Below are positions 1 through 8,865 of a stretch of DNA of 64,000 nucleotides, in pieces. This DNA is from Paenibacillus dendritiformis (GTDB lineage Bacteria > Bacillota > Bacilli > Paenibacillales > Paenibacillaceae), in NCBI RefSeq assembly GCF_021654795.1, contig NZ_AP025344.1, positions 930,001 through 994,000 on the forward strand. The letters are read 5' to 3'. Each line of letters opens with the position of its first letter. Position 1 is the first letter of the stretch. Made by a program: the position numbers and the translations under genes. Under the pieces are notes generated by a model. It saw nothing but the letters and a program-made list of their open reading frames with translations, was not told the origin of the DNA and made no database searches.

Positions 1-16
1 AAAGGCAGGGTGAGGC

Positions 17-1000
17 ATGAGCCGGAGCTTAACGATATTGCAAGCGATCCATGAAGCGCTTGATCAGAAGCTGGCGGACGATCGGCGCGTCATGCTGACG
101 GGAGAAGACATCGGCGTCAATGGCGGCGTATTCCGGGCGACCGATGGGCTGATCGACAAGTACGGCAAGGAACGGGTCGTCGATACGCCGCTGGCCGAAG
201 CCGGCATTATCGGCTCGGCTATCGGGCTGGCGCTGAACGGCTTCATTCCGGTCGTCGAAATTCAATTTTTGGCCTTCATCTATCCCGGCTTCGAGCAGAT
301 CATCACCCACGCGGCCCGCATGCGGTACCGGACGCGGGGACAGTACAGCGTCCCTCTCGTCATCCGCACTCCGTACGGAGCGGGAATTCGCGGGCCGGAG
401 CTTCATTCGGAGAGCGTGGAAGCGTTCTTCGTCCATACGCCCGGACTTAAGGTGGTCGTGCCGAGCAATCCGTACGATGCCAAAGGCCTGCTCATCAGCG
501 CCATCGAGGATCCCGATCCGGTGGTTTTTCTGGAACCGGCCCGGATCTACCGCGCCTTCAAGGAGGAAGTGCCCGAGGAGATGTACCGCATTCCGTTGGG
601 GAAGGCGAACATCGTCCGGGAAGGCGAAGACGTGACGATGATTTCATGGGGGTCCATGATGCGGGTGGCGCTGGAAGCGGCCCGGCAGCTGGAGCGGGAG
701 AAGGGCTGGTCCTGCGAGGTCATCGATCTTCGCTCGCTGTATCCGCTCGATCGGGATGCGATTGCGGCTTCCGTGAAGAAGACGGGGCGGGCGGTGATTG
801 TTCATGAGGCGCACAAGACGGCCGGCGTCGGCGCGGAAATTGTGTCGCTGATCAATGACGAGGCGCTGATGTATTTGCGGGCCCCGATTCAGCGGATTAC
901 CGGCTTCGATGTGCCGGTTCCGCAGTTCTCGCTCGAGGACGTCTATGTTCCGACGGTCGAGCGGGTGAGAGAGGGAATCGCCGCAGCGATTCAGTTCTGA
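17..1000 (+). CDS. 2-oxoacid dehydrogenase E1 component, beta subunit
   Basis: A 327-residue thiamine-diphosphate-binding transketolase-like beta subunit of a branched-chain/pyruvate-type 2-oxoacid dehydrogenase. With the alpha subunit it decarboxylates a 2-oxoacid and passes the acyl group to the E2 lipoyl arm. Family signatures are visible: the N-terminal LTGEDIGVNGGVFRAT block, DTPLAEAGIIGSAIGLA near residues 57-73, and the HESVEAFF-like region (here HSESVEAFF) with GPELHSESVE. A C-terminal transketolase domain (VIDLRSLYPLD, VIVHEAHKTAG) completes it. Length is normal for the family. A GGGTGAGG Shine-Dalgarno lies just before the ATG. E2 and E3 genes follow at once, so E1 alpha should lie just outside the window. 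Substrate is not readable from sequence; the paa neighbours hint at an aryl oxoacid. Confidence 0.93.
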   Translation: MSRSLTILQAIHEALDQKLADDRRVMLTGEDIGVNGGVFRATDGLIDKYGKERVVDTPLAEAGIIGSAIGLALNGFIPVVEIQFLAFIYPGFEQIITHAARMRYRTRGQYSVPLVIRTPYGAGIRGPELHSESVEAFFVHTPGLKVVVPSNPYDAKGLLISAIEDPDPVVFLEPARIYRAFKEEVPEEMYRIPLGKANIVREGEDVTMISWGSMMRVALEAARQLEREKGWSCEVIDLRSLYPLDRDAIAASVKKTGRAVIVHEAHKTAGVGAEIVSLINDEALMYLRAPIQRITGFDVPVPQFSLEDVYVPTVERVREGIAAAIQF

Positions 1001-1022
1001 CCGTTCAGGAGGAGGAACGCGA

Positions 1023-2303
1023 ATGATAGAGTTCAAGCTTCCCGACGTGGGAGAAGGCATTCACGAAGGGGAGATCGGAAAATGGCTCATTAAGGAAGGG
1101 GAGCGGGTGGCCTGCGATCAGCCGATCGTCGAGGTGCTGACGGACAAAGTGAACGCCGAGCTGACCGCTCCGGCCGGCGGCGTCGTGCACAAGCTGATGT
1201 TTGCCGAGGGGGACGCTGTTCGGGTAGGCGAGGTGCTATTCCTCCTCGAAGCAGAGGGGCGCATCCCTGTGGAGGAAGCGGGGAAAGCGGAGCAGGCCGC
1301 TTCTGCGGCCGCCCCTCCGCCTCCGCTCGCAGCGGCCGTACCTGCGTCTTCGGCAGGAAGAGTGCGCGCGGCCCCCTATGTTCGCCAGCTAGCGCGGCAG
1401 TTGAATATCGACATCGAGCAGGTGAAGGGGGGCGGAGCGGACGGCCGCATTACGGAAGAGGATGTGCGGCGCCATGCCTCGGCAGGCACGGCGAAGGTAA
1501 CGGAAGGCCCCGACATGCCGGGCATGAATGCGGCTTCGCCTGGGCGGGAGCGGACGGAGGCCGCGGTCCGGCCTCAAGGGGGAATGCCGGCCTCCGCTTG
1601 CGCCGAGGAACGGGTGCCGCTGCGGGGAGTGCGCTTGAAAATCGCCGAAAGGCTCGTCAAGGCGGCGACTATCATCCCGCATGTCACGCAGGTGGATGAA
1701 CTGGAGGCCGATGCCCTGCAGGCGCTCCGGGAACGTCTCCAGCCGCTGGCGTCCGAGCGGCAGGTGAAGTTGACGTACTTGCCGTTTTTTATCAAGGCTA
1801 TCGTCATTGCGCTCAAGGAATTTCCGTCTTTCAACGCGTCGCTCGACGATGAGGCCAAGGAAATCGTCCTGAAGCGCTATTATCATATTGGAATTGCGAC
1901 CGATACGCCGGACGGCTTGATCGTCCCGGTCATCCGGGACGCCGACCGGAAGACGGTCTTCGAGCTGGCGGAAGAGATCGGGCGTCTGGCGGAACGGGCC
2001 CGAGCCGGGAAGCTGGCGCTGGAGGAGATTACCGGCGGCACCTTCACGATTAGCAACGTCGGGCCGATCGGCAGTCTGCTCGCGACGCCGATCATTAACC
2101 ATCCGGAGGCGGCCATCCTGGCGCTGCACAAGATGGAGCCCCGCATGGTCGTCCGCAACGGGGAAGGCGTCATCCGCCTCATGATGAATATGGCGCTCTC
2201 CTTCGATCATCGGCTTATCGACGGGGCGGAGGCGATTCGGTTCACGAACCGGATCAAGCGGCTGCTGGAGCAGCCAGACTTACTATGGGCGGAGATGGTG
2301 TAG
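1023..2303 (+). CDS. Dihydrolipoamide acyltransferase (E2) of 2-oxoacid dehydrogenase
   Basis: A 426-residue E2 core enzyme that moves the acyl group from E1 to CoA. The N-terminal lipoyl domain (about residues 1-80) has the lipoylated lysine in the motif VLTDKVNAE. An Ala/Pro-rich linker leads to a peripheral-subunit-binding domain (AAPYVRQLARQLNID...DGRITEEDV, about 118-155), a second flexible linker, and the C-terminal catalytic domain ending with SFDHRLIDGAEA, which carries the catalytic His and Asp. A single lipoyl domain fits the branched-chain type. The RBS GGAGGAGG precedes the ATG by about 7 bases. The E3 gene starts directly after the stop codon, indicating translational coupling. 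Confidence 0.94.
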   Translation: MIEFKLPDVGEGIHEGEIGKWLIKEGERVACDQPIVEVLTDKVNAELTAPAGGVVHKLMFAEGDAVRVGEVLFLLEAEGRIPVEEAGKAEQAASAAAPPPPLAAAVPASSAGRVRAAPYVRQLARQLNIDIEQVKGGGADGRITEEDVRRHASAGTAKVTEGPDMPGMNAASPGRERTEAAVRPQGGMPASACAEERVPLRGVRLKIAERLVKAATIIPHVTQVDELEADALQALRERLQPLASERQVKLTYLPFFIKAIVIALKEFPSFNASLDDEAKEIVLKRYYHIGIATDTPDGLIVPVIRDADRKTVFELAEEIGRLAERARAGKLALEEITGGTFTISNVGPIGSLLATPIINHPEAAILALHKMEPRMVVRNGEGVIRLMMNMALSFDHRLIDGAEAIRFTNRIKRLLEQPDLLWAEMV

Positions 2304-3746
2304 ATGGTCGTCGGCGAAATTGCGGTAGAAACGGACGTTGTTGTCATTGGCGGCGGTCCGGGCGGGTATGCGGCAGCTATCCGGCTGGGCCACTTGGGGA
2401 AGCAGGTCGTGCTGGTGGAGAAAGAGGAGCTCGGCGGCGTCTGTCTTCATTCGGGCTGCATTCCATCCAAAGCGCTGATCCATGCGGCCGGACTGTATGA
2501 CGACGCCAGGTCGGCCTCCAAGCTGGGGCTGCGGATCAATCCGGGGGCGATTGCCTTCGATATGTCCGTATGGCAGCAGTGGAAATCCGGCATCGTCGCC
2601 AAGCTGCGAAGCGGAGTGGGGCAGCTCTGCGCCGCGAACGGGGTAACGGTCGTGAAGGGGAGCGCCGTCTTCCTGTCTCCCGACCGCATCGGGGTGGAGA
2701 CGGAATCCGGCTTCGAAACCTACAAATTCCAGGAGGCGATTATCGCGACGGGATCGCGGCCGCATCTCCCGGCATTCGCGGCGGGGGGCGGTGCCCGAAT
2801 CCTCACTTCGGCGGCGGCGCTGGAGTTGGAGAATCTGCCGGAGCGCCTGGCCATTATCGGAAGCGGCTATATCGGCATCGAATTGGGCATGGCCTTCGCC
2901 AAGCTCGGATGCCGCGTGACACTCATCGAGCGGGAGGAACGCATCCTCCCGCTGGTGGACGGCAGCCTCGCCGCGGAAGTGAAGCGTCGTGCAGGCAAGC
3001 TGGGGATGATGATCAAGACCGGGACGGAAGTGCGGGCGGCTGCCGCGCATGACGATCATGTCGAGCTCCGCCTCGAATCGATGCGGCATGGCGAGGAGAG
3101 CGTTCTCTGCGACAAGGTGCTGGTCACGACCGGACGCGTGCCGAACACGGAGGGCCTCGGCCTCGGGCAGGCCGGGGTGCAGGTCGATGAGCGCGGCTAT
3201 ATTCCGGTCGATGCGGAGTGCCGGACCAATATGCGCCACATCTTCGCCATTGGGGATATTACGCCAGGGCCCGCTCTCGCCCATCGCGCCGCGAGGCAGG
3301 GCACGGTCGCCGCGGAGGTAATCGGCGGACTCCCTAGCGCCTTCGACTCGCCTTATGTGCCCTACGTTATTTTCTCCGATCCGCAGATTGCGGGAGTGGG
3401 GCTGACGCGGGCGGAAGCCGAGCGGCAGGGCATGAAGGTGAAGACGGGCCGCTTCCCGTTCCGCGCCAACGGATACGCGCTGGCAGCCGGGAAGACGGAC
3501 GGCTTCGCGGAAGTAGTCGTCGAAGCGGATTCCCGCCTGCTGCTTGGCATGCACGCGGTAGGCGCGGATGCCGGCAGCTTGATCGGCCAGGGCACGCTCG
3601 CGCTTGAAATGGCGGCGAAAGCGGAAGACATCGCCATGACGGTGCACCCGCACCCGACGCTTAGCGAAGGCTGGCTGGAAGCCGCCGCCGCCGCCTTGGG
3701 GCATGCCATACACATTGTGAACGAGAGGAGGCTGGAAGATGAGTAA
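2304..3746 (+). CDS. lpd: Dihydrolipoamide dehydrogenase (E3)
   Basis: A 480-residue FAD-dependent disulfide oxidoreductase that reoxidises the E2 dihydrolipoyl group and makes NADH. Visible are the FAD-binding GGGPGGYAAA motif at the N-terminus, the redox disulfide in GGVCLHSGCIPSK (two Cys five apart), a second Rossmann NAD site IGSGYIGIELG, the FAD motif IFAIGDITPGPALAHRA, and the C-terminal HPHPTLSEGW with the catalytic His-Glu pair. The ATG immediately follows the E2 stop codon, with no spacer. The end of the gene overlaps the start of paaA by 8 bases, tying the oxoacid dehydrogenase to the phenylacetate genes in one transcript. The symbol is generic, since Paenibacillus genomes usually have several lpd genes. 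Confidence 0.94.
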   Translation: MVVGEIAVETDVVVIGGGPGGYAAAIRLGHLGKQVVLVEKEELGGVCLHSGCIPSKALIHAAGLYDDARSASKLGLRINPGAIAFDMSVWQQWKSGIVAKLRSGVGQLCAANGVTVVKGSAVFLSPDRIGVETESGFETYKFQEAIIATGSRPHLPAFAAGGGARILTSAAALELENLPERLAIIGSGYIGIELGMAFAKLGCRVTLIEREERILPLVDGSLAAEVKRRAGKLGMMIKTGTEVRAAAAHDDHVELRLESMRHGEESVLCDKVLVTTGRVPNTEGLGLGQAGVQVDERGYIPVDAECRTNMRHIFAIGDITPGPALAHRAARQGTVAAEVIGGLPSAFDSPYVPYVIFSDPQIAGVGLTRAEAERQGMKVKTGRFPFRANGYALAAGKTDGFAEVVVEADSRLLLGMHAVGADAGSLIGQGTLALEMAAKAEDIAMTVHPHPTLSEGWLEAAAAALGHAIHIVNERRLEDE

Positions 3747-4722
3747 TCGGACGGACCCGGATAGAGCATCGGACGGCGAGCGTTTGGCGCATTTTCTGAA
3801 CCGGATTGACCGGGGCGACAAGATTGAAGCGGATGATTGGATGCCAGACGATTACCGCAACCAGTTAATCAAGCTGATATCGATGCACGGCGTGAGCGAA
3901 ATTATGGGGGCATTGCCGGAGAAGGAATGGGTCCCGAAGGCGCCGACGCTGCGCCGCAAGCTGGCGATCATGGCGAAGGTGCAGGATGAGATGGGGCATG
4001 GGCAGCTGCTTCTGCGCGTCGCCGAGGATCTGATGGCGCCGCTCGGACAGACCCGCGAGGATCTGCTGCGCAATCTGTTCTCGGGGAAGCTGAAGTTCCA
4101 TAACGTGTTCCATATGGAGGCGCCCACATGGGCGGACGCCGGCGTTATCGCCTGGCTCGTCGACGGCGCGGCGATTATTACCCAGACGATGTCGCTGGAG
4201 ACGTCCTATGCGCCGTATGCCCGCGCGCTCCAGCGCATCTGCGCGGAAGAGAAGTTCCATGCCCAGCACGGGGAGAGCATCGTGCTGGAGCTGGCGGAAG
4301 GGACGCCGGCGCAGCGCCGGATGCTGCAGGAGGCCGTGAACCGCTGGTGGCCTTCGTTGCTGATGTTCTTCGGCCCGCCGGAAGGCGGAACCGTGTCCAG
4401 CAATCAGCAGCTGAATATGCGCTACAAGATTCGCACGCAGACGAACGAGGAGCTGCGGCAGGCCTTTTTCCATAAATATGTGAACCGGATTTTCCATCTG
4501 GGGCTGACGCTTCCGGACGACACAATCCGCTATGACGAAGCGGAGGGTATCTGGCATTACCGGCAGCCCGATTGGGACCGGTTCGTGGAGATTGTGCGCG
4601 GGAACGGACCCTGCTCGGCACAGCGGCTGCGGCTGCGGAAGACATCCTACGAAGAGGCGGGATGGGTGCGCGAAGCGATGCTGGCGCCACTCAAAACCTA
4701 TGCGGCGGGAGGGGCGATATGA
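3739..4722 (+). CDS. paaA: Phenylacetyl-CoA 1,2-epoxidase subunit PaaA
   Basis: A 327-residue catalytic diiron subunit of the ring-epoxidising phenylacetyl-CoA monooxygenase, which converts phenylacetyl-CoA to its 1,2-epoxide using O2. Two ferritin-like ligand motifs are visible: DEMGH at residues 83-87 and EEKFHAQHGE at 170-179. The substrate-contact region around NRWWPSLLMFFGPP is typical. The start overlaps the end of the E3 gene, and its stop overlaps the paaB start as ATGA. Length and motifs match E. coli PaaA (309 aa), with a slightly longer N-terminus. The order paaA-B-C-D is the standard one. Confidence 0.96.
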   Translation: MSNRTDPDRASDGERLAHFLNRIDRGDKIEADDWMPDDYRNQLIKLISMHGVSEIMGALPEKEWVPKAPTLRRKLAIMAKVQDEMGHGQLLLRVAEDLMAPLGQTREDLLRNLFSGKLKFHNVFHMEAPTWADAGVIAWLVDGAAIITQTMSLETSYAPYARALQRICAEEKFHAQHGESIVLELAEGTPAQRRMLQEAVNRWWPSLLMFFGPPEGGTVSSNQQLNMRYKIRTQTNEELRQAFFHKYVNRIFHLGLTLPDDTIRYDEAEGIWHYRQPDWDRFVEIVRGNGPCSAQRLRLRKTSYEEAGWVREAMLAPLKTYAAGGAI

Positions 4723-5060
4723 GCAGCGAACGGAAGGAGCAATTTTCTGTTTACGAGGTGTTCAGCCAGAAGAGCCCGTCTGCCGGCTTCGCGCACCAGT
4801 TCAGCTTGCTGGCGCCGAACCCGGAAGCTGCGCTCCTGATGGCCCGGGAGAACTTCATGCGGCGCGAGCCCTGCATCAATATCTGGGTCGTGAACCGCGA
4901 CGATATTCACGGGCTGACGCCGGAGGAACGGGAGAGTCTTGAACGGCTGGACAACAAAAGCTACCGCGAAACGAAGGGCTACGGCGATGTGCAGTCGAGA
5001 TGGCGCCGCCACAAGGAAGCGTACGAGAGCAAGGCGGATACCGCACGGAAGGAGGGCTGA
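4719..5060 (+). CDS. paaB: Phenylacetyl-CoA epoxidase subunit PaaB
   Basis: A 113-residue small subunit thought to bridge the PaaAC heterodimers of the epoxidase. The core motifs FEVF-like (YEVFSQKSPSAGFAHQFSL), PNPEAALLMARENFMRRE and INIWVV are those of PaaB. The start at 4719 overlaps the paaA stop (ATGA), which fixes it over an upstream in-frame ATG that would lie deep inside paaA. The C-terminus is rich in charged residues and is longer than in the shortest family members. One base separates it from the start of paaC. Confidence 0.94.
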   Translation: MSSERKEQFSVYEVFSQKSPSAGFAHQFSLLAPNPEAALLMARENFMRREPCINIWVVNRDDIHGLTPEERESLERLDNKSYRETKGYGDVQSRWRRHKEAYESKADTARKEG

Positions 5061-5061
5061 C

Positions 5062-5895
5062 ATGGCAGGATATATTGGCGCAGAGTCGGCGGAAGAGGCC
5101 AAGCGCAGCCCGGAATATGCGCGGGCCTTGCAGGAATTGTTGTTTCAGATTGCAGACGATGACTATATATTGGCTTACCGGGGATCGGAATGGCTGGGGC
5201 TGGCCCCTCACATCGAAGAAGATGTCGCTTTTTCGTCGATGGCGCAGGACATGATGGGGCATGCGGCGATGCTGTACGGGATGCTGGAGGAGCTGGGGGC
5301 CGGCAAGGCGGACGATCTGGCGCATTTGCGCACCCCGGAGGCGTTCCGCAATGCCATTCTGGCCGAGCGTCCGAACGGACCGGGGGATTATGCGGATGAC
5401 CCGCATTATGACTGGGCTTATGCCGTGGCCCGCTGCTGCCTGTACGGCTTGTTCAAGGAGATCCGGCTGGAAGCGTTGACGCGGTCTTCCTATGTGCCGC
5501 TGGCGCAGACGGCCCACAAAATGAGGCGCGAGCACCACTATCACCGACGATATTGGCGCTCCTGGTTCACGCGGCTGGCGTCCAGCACGGACGAGGCGCG
5601 CTTGCGCTTGAACGCGGCCGTGGCCCGTGTGTGGAGCGATATCGGCAGCCTGTTCCCGCTGGGCAGCGAGGAGGAGGCAATCGTCCGCTTCGGGCTGAGC
5701 ATAGGCGGGGATGAATTGGCGCGGCGGTGGAAGGCGGAGGCGCAGAGCTTATTCGAAGCGTGCGGGCTCGCTTGGCCGGGTGATTGGGCCATCCCTGCCA
5801 GGAATGGACGCGACGGGCAGCATACCGGCGATCTGGCGCAAGCCGTCGCCACCTTGTCGGAGGTGTACCGGATTGACCCTGCGGCGGGCTGGTAA
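5062..5895 (+). CDS. paaC: Phenylacetyl-CoA epoxidase subunit PaaC
   Basis: A 277-residue structural, ferritin-like subunit that partners PaaA. Typical PaaC blocks are visible: LLFQIADDDYILAYRGSEWLG near the N-terminus, HIEEDVAFSSMAQDMMGHA, and the HYDWAYAVARCCLYG and MRREHHYHRRYWRSWF segments. It retains a diiron-like EDVAF...DMMGH pattern although PaaC is non-catalytic in the family. The start at 5062 is one base after the paaB stop and follows AAGGAGGG; an in-frame upstream ATG would overlap most of paaB and is rejected. Confidence 0.95.
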   Translation: MAGYIGAESAEEAKRSPEYARALQELLFQIADDDYILAYRGSEWLGLAPHIEEDVAFSSMAQDMMGHAAMLYGMLEELGAGKADDLAHLRTPEAFRNAILAERPNGPGDYADDPHYDWAYAVARCCLYGLFKEIRLEALTRSSYVPLAQTAHKMRREHHYHRRYWRSWFTRLASSTDEARLRLNAAVARVWSDIGSLFPLGSEEEAIVRFGLSIGGDELARRWKAEAQSLFEACGLAWPGDWAIPARNGRDGQHTGDLAQAVATLSEVYRIDPAAGW

Positions 5896-5910
5896 AGGAG
5901 GCGGTTCATC

Positions 5911-6411
5911 GTGACGCAGCGTATCCGGCATATGCAAGCGGGGATCGAGGAACGAATCTGGACATTGCTTCGGGAGGTCAAGGATCCGGAAATCCCGGTC
6001 ATCAGCATGATTGAGATGGGCATGATCCACCGGGTGACTATCAGCGAAGCCACGGTGGAGGTCGAGGTGCTGCCGACCTTCATCGGTTGTCCCGCTCTGG
6101 AGATGATGAAGAGCGAAATTCAGGAGAAGCTGCTCTCCATCGAGGGCGTGCGCGAGGCGAGCGTTCGCTTCCTGCAGGAGCCCGCCTGGACCTCGGATCG
6201 GATTAGCGGGGAAGGACGGGAGAAGCTGCGTTCGTTCGGCATCGTTGCCCCGCCGCGCGGCTCCGTGCCGGGCGAGGAGTGGGAGGTGCGGTGCCCCTAC
6301 TGCGATTCGCCGCACACCCGCATGGACAATATGTTCGGTCCCGCGGCTTGCCGCAGCATTTTATATTGCAAGCACTGCAAAAATCCGTTCGAAGCCTTGA
6401 AAGTGTTATGA
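5911..6411 (+). CDS. paaD: PaaD, Fe-S maturation factor of the phenylacetyl-CoA epoxidase
   Basis: A 166-residue protein of the PaaD/MIP18 (DUF59) family. The N-terminal domain has VKDPEIPVISMIEMGMI and the conserved TFIGCPA block; the C-terminal part has a four-cysteine cluster in CPYCDS...CRSILYCKHCKNPFE that should bind zinc or an Fe-S cluster. It is believed to help assemble the Fe-S cluster of the epoxidase reductase. The start is a GTG with AAAGGAG ten bases upstream. In E. coli paaE, the reductase gene, comes next; here an aldehyde dehydrogenase follows instead. Confidence 0.93.
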   Translation: MTQRIRHMQAGIEERIWTLLREVKDPEIPVISMIEMGMIHRVTISEATVEVEVLPTFIGCPALEMMKSEIQEKLLSIEGVREASVRFLQEPAWTSDRISGEGREKLRSFGIVAPPRGSVPGEEWEVRCPYCDSPHTRMDNMFGPAACRSILYCKHCKNPFEALKVL

Positions 6412-6500
6412 GGATCAAGCGTAATCATAATCGGGCAACAGTCAAAGGAAAGTCAACCAACAAGCAACAAAAATATCGCGCGCGAATGCGCGCCCTCTGA
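6408..6500 (+). CDS. Possible 30-residue basic peptide
   Basis: A short reading frame whose ATG overlaps the paaD stop codon (ATGA-type coupling). It would encode a Lys/Arg/Asn/Gln-rich 30-mer starting MRIKRNHNRATVKGK. No clear Shine-Dalgarno sequence is present apart from possible coupling, and no known family is recognised. The composition is unlike the surrounding genes because the stretch is A-rich. It may simply be an untranslated spacer before the aldehyde dehydrogenase. Confidence 0.2.
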   Translation: MRIKRNHNRATVKGKSTNKQQKYRARMRAL

Positions 6501-6543
6501 AGCGCATCCGGCTGCAGAGGAATTGGGAGGGTATCCGGTTACG

Positions 6544-8004
6544 ATGGAAAAAAGCATGCAGACCGTGGAAGTGAAGTCGATGTTCATCAACGGAGAATGG
6601 ACCCGGGCGGAGGCCGGCGGCACGCTCCGCGTCATCAATCCGGCAACCGGGGAGGAGGTCGGGACGGTAAGCTATGGCGACGGCACGGACGCCAGAGCCG
6701 CCATCGAGTCGGCCCATCAAGCCTTCCCGGGCTGGTCTCGCCTGACCGCCCGCGAGCGCTCGAAATATTTGTACCAATTATATGAATTGGTGCGCAGCCA
6801 TCGCGATGAACTGGCTGGGATCATCTCGGCCGAGATGGGCAAGCCGCTGCGGGAAGCCAAGGGCGAAGTGCTGGGCGCGGCCGACAACTTCATGTGGTAT
6901 GCGGAGGAAGCGAAGCGGGTGTACGGCGAGACGATTCCGTCCTCCGTGCCGAACAAGCGGATTATGGTCAGCCGACAGCCGGTCGGCGTCGTGGGGGCGA
7001 TTACGCCGTGGAACTTCCCGGTCAATATGGTCGCGCGGAAGATCGCGCCCGCGCTGGCCGCGGGGTGCACCGTCGTCTTGAAGCCGGCGGAGAGCACGCC
7101 GCTGAGCGCGATTCGGCTGTTCGAGCTGATCGCGCAAGCCGGCTTCCCGGCAGGCGTCGCCAACCTGGTCATCGGCCGGCCGGAGGCCGTCGGCCAGGAA
7201 TTGCTCGACAATCCGAAGGTGCGCAAGATCGCCTTCACCGGCTCGACGCGCGTCGGCAAGCTGCTGATGGAAGGGGCGGCCAAGCACGTCAAGCGGGTGA
7301 GCCTGGAATTGGGCGGGCATGCGCCATTCATCGTGTTCGAGGATGCGGATCTGGATGCGGCGGTGGCGGGCCTGTTCGAGAGCAAGTTCCGCAACTCGGG
7401 CCAGATGTGCATCTGCACGAACCGCCTGTATGTGCATGAGTCCGTGGCGGAGGCGTTCAGCGCCAAGCTGGTCGAACGGCTGAGCAAGGCGAAGGTCGGC
7501 GACGGCCGCGGCAAAGAGACGGAAATCGGCCCGCTCGTCAATCAACGGGCGCTCGATAAAGTGCTGCGCCATATCCAGGATGCCCGGGACAAAGGCGGGC
7601 AGATCGTATTTGGCGGCAAGCGCTTGACGGAGGGCGAGTACGGCAAAGGCTTCTATTGCGAGCCGACCTTGATTGCCGGCGTGACCAAGGAGATGGAGAT
7701 TGCGGCCGAGGAGACGTTCGGCCCGGTCGTGCCGATGATGACGTTCACGGACGAAGCCGCGGTCATCGAGATGGCGAACGATACGCCATACGGCTTGGCC
7801 GCTTATGTGTATACCCGTGACAACAGCCGCTGCTTCCGCCTGGCGGAGGCGCTGGAATACGGCATCGTAGGCATTAACGACGGCGCTCCGACGCAGACGC
7901 AGGCCCCGTTCGGCGGCTGGAAGGAGAGCGGGCTCGGCCTGGAGGGCGGACGCTACGGGATGGACGCCTTTTTGGAGACGAAGTTCGTCTCGTTCGGAAT
8001 GTAG
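6544..8004 (+). CDS. NAD(P)-dependent aldehyde dehydrogenase
   Basis: A 486-residue ALDH-superfamily enzyme closest in motif to succinate-semialdehyde/glycolaldehyde types. The Rossmann region has ITPWNFPVNMVARKIAPALAAG; the catalytic Glu is in LELGGHAPFIV and the catalytic Cys in NSGQMCICTNR. No MaoC hydratase domain is attached, unlike E. coli PaaZ. In this operon it could oxidise the ring-opened semialdehyde or phenylacetaldehyde. The ATG at 6544 follows GGGAGGG; an in-frame TTG at 6523 is a weaker alternative. Confidence 0.9.
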   Translation: MEKSMQTVEVKSMFINGEWTRAEAGGTLRVINPATGEEVGTVSYGDGTDARAAIESAHQAFPGWSRLTARERSKYLYQLYELVRSHRDELAGIISAEMGKPLREAKGEVLGAADNFMWYAEEAKRVYGETIPSSVPNKRIMVSRQPVGVVGAITPWNFPVNMVARKIAPALAAGCTVVLKPAESTPLSAIRLFELIAQAGFPAGVANLVIGRPEAVGQELLDNPKVRKIAFTGSTRVGKLLMEGAAKHVKRVSLELGGHAPFIVFEDADLDAAVAGLFESKFRNSGQMCICTNRLYVHESVAEAFSAKLVERLSKAKVGDGRGKETEIGPLVNQRALDKVLRHIQDARDKGGQIVFGGKRLTEGEYGKGFYCEPTLIAGVTKEMEIAAEETFGPVVPMMTFTDEAAVIEMANDTPYGLAAYVYTRDNSRCFRLAEALEYGIVGINDGAPTQTQAPFGGWKESGLGLEGGRYGMDAFLETKFVSFGM

Positions 8005-8051
8005 CATAGGATGGTAGGGATTGATTTTGGTGGATAAGGGAGGACATATTC

Positions 8052-8354
8052 ATGGTCAAATTAATAGCCATTTATCGCAAGCCTGAGGATGTCGAAGCGT
8101 TTAACGAGCATTATTTCCAGACCCACGCCCCGCTGGCGGCGAAGATGCCGGGCCTCGTGAAGATGGAGGTGGGAACGATTTATGGAACGCCTATGGGCGA
8201 GAGCGATCTGCACCTCATTTGCGAGATGTATTTTGAGTCGAAGGAGGCCTTGAAGGCGGCCTTGTCGTCCCCGGAGGGCAAGGCGTCGGGCAAGGATCTG
8301 ATGGGATTCGCCGGCAAAGTGGTGTCGATGCATATGGCGGAGGTTCACGAGTGA
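8052..8354 (+). CDS. EthD-family small protein
   Basis: A 100-residue ferredoxin-like alpha/beta-barrel (EthD/DABB type) protein. Typical features are the start MVKLIAIYRKPED, the HYFQTHAPLAAKMPGL segment, and the C-terminal FAGKVVSMHMAEV strand. Such proteins occur in aromatic and ether degradation clusters but their biochemical role is mostly unclear. It is 47 bases after the aldehyde dehydrogenase with an AAGGGAGG ribosome site, and its stop overlaps the next gene by four bases (GTGA), so it belongs to the operon. Confidence 0.85.
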   Translation: MVKLIAIYRKPEDVEAFNEHYFQTHAPLAAKMPGLVKMEVGTIYGTPMGESDLHLICEMYFESKEALKAALSSPEGKASGKDLMGFAGKVVSMHMAEVHE

Positions 8355-8800
8355 GCCAGCCGACGCGCCGCAACCGGTTTAACGATTTGCTCGGAATCGA
8401 GGTCGTGCAGCTTCAGCGGGACGGCTGCGTCATGCAACTGCATATCCGCCCCGATCTCCACAACAGTCTTGAAGGCGTCGTGCACGGCGGCGTGACGAAT
8501 ACGCTGGCCGATGTCGCTATGGGTCATGCGGCTGTGCCCCCGGTCGACGGGGTGCAGCAATGCGTGACCGTGGAGAGCAAAATCAATTATTTGTCCCCGG
8601 CCATCGGCGAACTGCTCGTCGCGGAGTCCCGCGTGCTGAAGCGCGGGCGCAATCTGATTGTGACGGATGTGCGGATCACCTGCGACGGGAAGCTCGTGGC
8701 CGTCGCCTCCGGAACCTATGCTCGGATCAACCCGGAACGCGTGGAACGGGGCGCGGAACTGCCGGCGGCGGAGCAGGCTAAGGTTGAGGACCAGGCATAA
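8351..8800 (+). CDS. PaaI-like hotdog thioesterase
   Basis: A 149-residue hotdog-fold acyl-CoA thioesterase. The signature HGGVTNTLADVAMGHA (residues about 44-59) carries the HGG motif and acidic catalytic position. PaaI enzymes release CoA from stalled hydroxyphenylacetyl-CoA-type side products of the paa pathway. The GTG start overlaps the stop of the EthD gene. A 65-base gap separates it from the following crotonase gene. Confidence 0.88.
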   Translation: MSQPTRRNRFNDLLGIEVVQLQRDGCVMQLHIRPDLHNSLEGVVHGGVTNTLADVAMGHAAVPPVDGVQQCVTVESKINYLSPAIGELLVAESRVLKRGRNLIVTDVRITCDGKLVAVASGTYARINPERVERGAELPAAEQAKVEDQA

Positions 8801-8865
8801 GGCCAAGAGACAGTAGAGTATACCGAGCCGATGGAGCGGCGGGAAGAAGGGGGCAGTACGAATCG

